DNA from: Aminobacter sp039907765
GTDB taxonomy: Bacteria; Pseudomonadota; Alphaproteobacteria; Rhizobiales; Rhizobiaceae
DNA: 64,000 nucleotides
Assembly: GCF_039907765.1 (NCBI RefSeq)
Contig: NZ_JARDJI010000002.1
Location: forward strand, 434,001 to 498,000
Reading direction: 5' to 3'
The notes below the pieces were generated by a model. The model worked only from the letters and a program-made list of their open reading frames with translations. It was not told the DNA's origin and did not search any database. Below, in pieces: positions 63,125 through 64,000 of the stretch. The number at the start of each line of letters is the position of its first letter. The stretch's first letter is position 1. A program made the translations under genes and the position numbers.

Positions 63125-64000
63125 TCAGCGCTTGGCGATCGGCACGTAGTCGCGCTCGGGAGCGCCGGTGTAGAGCTGGCGCGGACGGCCGATCTTCTGG
63201 CGCGGATCCTCGATCATCTCCTTCCACTGGGCGATCCAGCCGACCGTGCGGGCGAGCGCGAACAGCACGGTGAACATGGTGGTGGGGAAGCCCAGCGCCT
63301 TCAGCGTGATGCCCGAGTAGAAGTCGATGTTCGGGTACAGCTTCTTCTCGATGAAGTACTCGTCGGTCAGCGCGATGCGCTCGAGTTCCATCGCCACGTC
63401 GAGCATCGGATCGTCCTTGATGCCGAGTTCGCCGAGCACCTCGTGCGTGGTCTTCTGCATGATCTTGGCGCGCGGATCGTAGTGCTTGTAGACGCGGTGG
63501 CCGAAGCCCATGAGGCGGAACGGGTCGTTCTTGTCCTTGGCGCGGTCGATGAATTCCGGGATGCGGTCGACCGAGCCGATCTCGGAGAGCATATTGAGCG
63601 CGGCCTCGTTGGCGCCCCCGTGAGCCGGGCCCCAGAGGCAGGCGATGCCGGCCGCGATGCAGGCGAACGGATTGGCGCCTGACGAGCCGGCGAGGCGCAC
63701 GGTCGAGGTCGAGGCATTCTGCTCGTGGTCGGCGTGCAGGATGAAGATTCGGTCCATGGCACGTGCCAGCACCGGGTTCACCTTGTACTCCTCGCACGGC
63801 ACGGCAAAGCACATGTGCAGGAAGTTGGCGGCGAAGTTCAGCTCGTTCTTCGGGTAAATGAAGGGCTGGCCGATGTGGTACTTGTAGGCCATCGCGGCGA
63901 TCGTCGGCATCTTGGCGATCAGGCGGATCGAGGCGACCATCCGCTGGTGCGGATCGGAGATGTCGGTCGAGTCGTGGTAGAAGGCCGACAGCGCGCCGAC
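63125..64000 (-). CDS. gltA: Citrate synthase, N-terminus cut by window edge
   Basis: Condenses acetyl-CoA and oxaloacetate in the TCA cycle. The visible C-terminal 291 residues begin inside VGALSAFYHDSTDISDP at base 64000. Active-site regions are LHADHEQNASTSTVRLAGSSGANPFACIAAG, LWGPAHGGANEAA and MGFGHRVYKHYDPRA, with the catalytic Asp in NIDFYSG near the end. The C-terminus is APERDYVPIAKR. The hexameric type II enzyme of proteobacteria is the best fit. lpxB-gltA convergence is common in Hyphomicrobiales. Confidence 0.94.
   Translation of the reverse strand, partial: VGALSAFYHDSTDISDPHQRMVASIRLIAKMPTIAAMAYKYHIGQPFIYPKNELNFAANFLHMCFAVPCEEYKVNPVLARAMDRIFILHADHEQNASTSTVRLAGSSGANPFACIAAGIACLWGPAHGGANEAALNMLSEIGSVDRIPEFIDRAKDKNDPFRLMGFGHRVYKHYDPRAKIMQKTTHEVLGELGIKDDPMLDVAMELERIALTDEYFIEKKLYPNIDFYSGITLKALGFPTTMFTVLFALARTVGWIAQWKEMIEDPRQKIGRPRQLYTGAPERDYVPIAKR

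Overview
The window is an ordinary, gene-dense, high-GC chromosomal segment of an alphaproteobacterium of the order Hyphomicrobiales (Rhizobiales), most like the Phyllobacteriaceae (Mesorhizobium/Aminobacter type). The evidence is the divK-pleD pair, an EipB-type envelope protein, DUF1489, DUF3572 and DUF6105 family proteins, the rpsB-to-gltA cluster with lpxI, an amidotransferase locus (gatC, gatA) and a RIME-like intergenic palindrome. I see no rRNA, tRNA, CRISPR array, prophage or insertion sequence. Two genes run off the ends: a giant coiled-coil membrane protein at the left edge and citrate synthase at the right edge. Four genes (folK, sdaA, the SMR transporter and rseP) appear to start with TTG.

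Layout. 1-8.5 kb: the coiled-coil repeat protein (minus), an HPt protein, 2Fe-2S ferredoxin and ferredoxin-NADP reductase, a secreted DUF922 protease-like protein, and the folate operon folP-folB-folK facing a HAD hydrolase and DUF3572. 8.7-10.5 kb: divK-pleD, cell-cycle and cyclic-di-GMP signalling. 10.9-23 kb is almost all minus strand: rpmG, an MFS carrier, a NUDIX hydrolase, DUF983, rnr and topA; then dprA, plsY, a dihydroorotase-like gene and pyrB, with one small plus-strand gene between topA and dprA. 23-31 kb: AidB-like acyl-CoA dehydrogenase, DUF6105, ruvX, a UPF0173 hydrolase, a secreted protein, gatC-GNAT-gatA, a YdcF protein and DUF599. 31-37 kb: a structured intergenic region with a small membrane ORF, sdaA, DUF1489, a VWA-like plus DnaJ-domain pair, a penicillin-binding D,D-carboxypeptidase and a phasin. 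37-50 kb: clpS-clpA, a membrane diguanylate cyclase, azlC-azlD, two overlapping PAP2-superfamily membrane proteins of lower GC, HIT, SMR transporter, FemAB/GNAT-like protein, GDPD, RidA, EipB and DUF4031. 50-63 kb: the translation, isoprenoid-carrier, outer-membrane and lipid A cluster rpsB-tsf-pyrH-frr-uppS-cdsA-rseP-bamA-lpxD-fabZ-lpxA-lpxI-lpxB, then gltA on the other strand.

How the genes work together. The right third is an envelope-building cluster: undecaprenyl and CDP-diacylglycerol precursors (uppS, cdsA), outer-membrane protein insertion (bamA), intramembrane proteolysis (rseP) and the first half of lipid A synthesis. pyrB with its dihydroorotase-like partner belongs to pyrimidine synthesis, plsY to phospholipid synthesis, and folP-folB-folK to folate.

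Most worth a second look: the dihydroorotase next to pyrB lacks its metal ligands and is probably a structural partner; a three-way-junction RNA-like element with a competing hairpin precedes a tiny membrane ORF and a terminator at 31.1-31.4 kb; a low-GC pair of Aur1/PAP2-like proteins; a roughly 33-residue insertion just before the active site of GatA; and 282-bp tandem repeats in the coiled-coil protein. I did not find a clearly new multi-gene defence or biosynthetic system.
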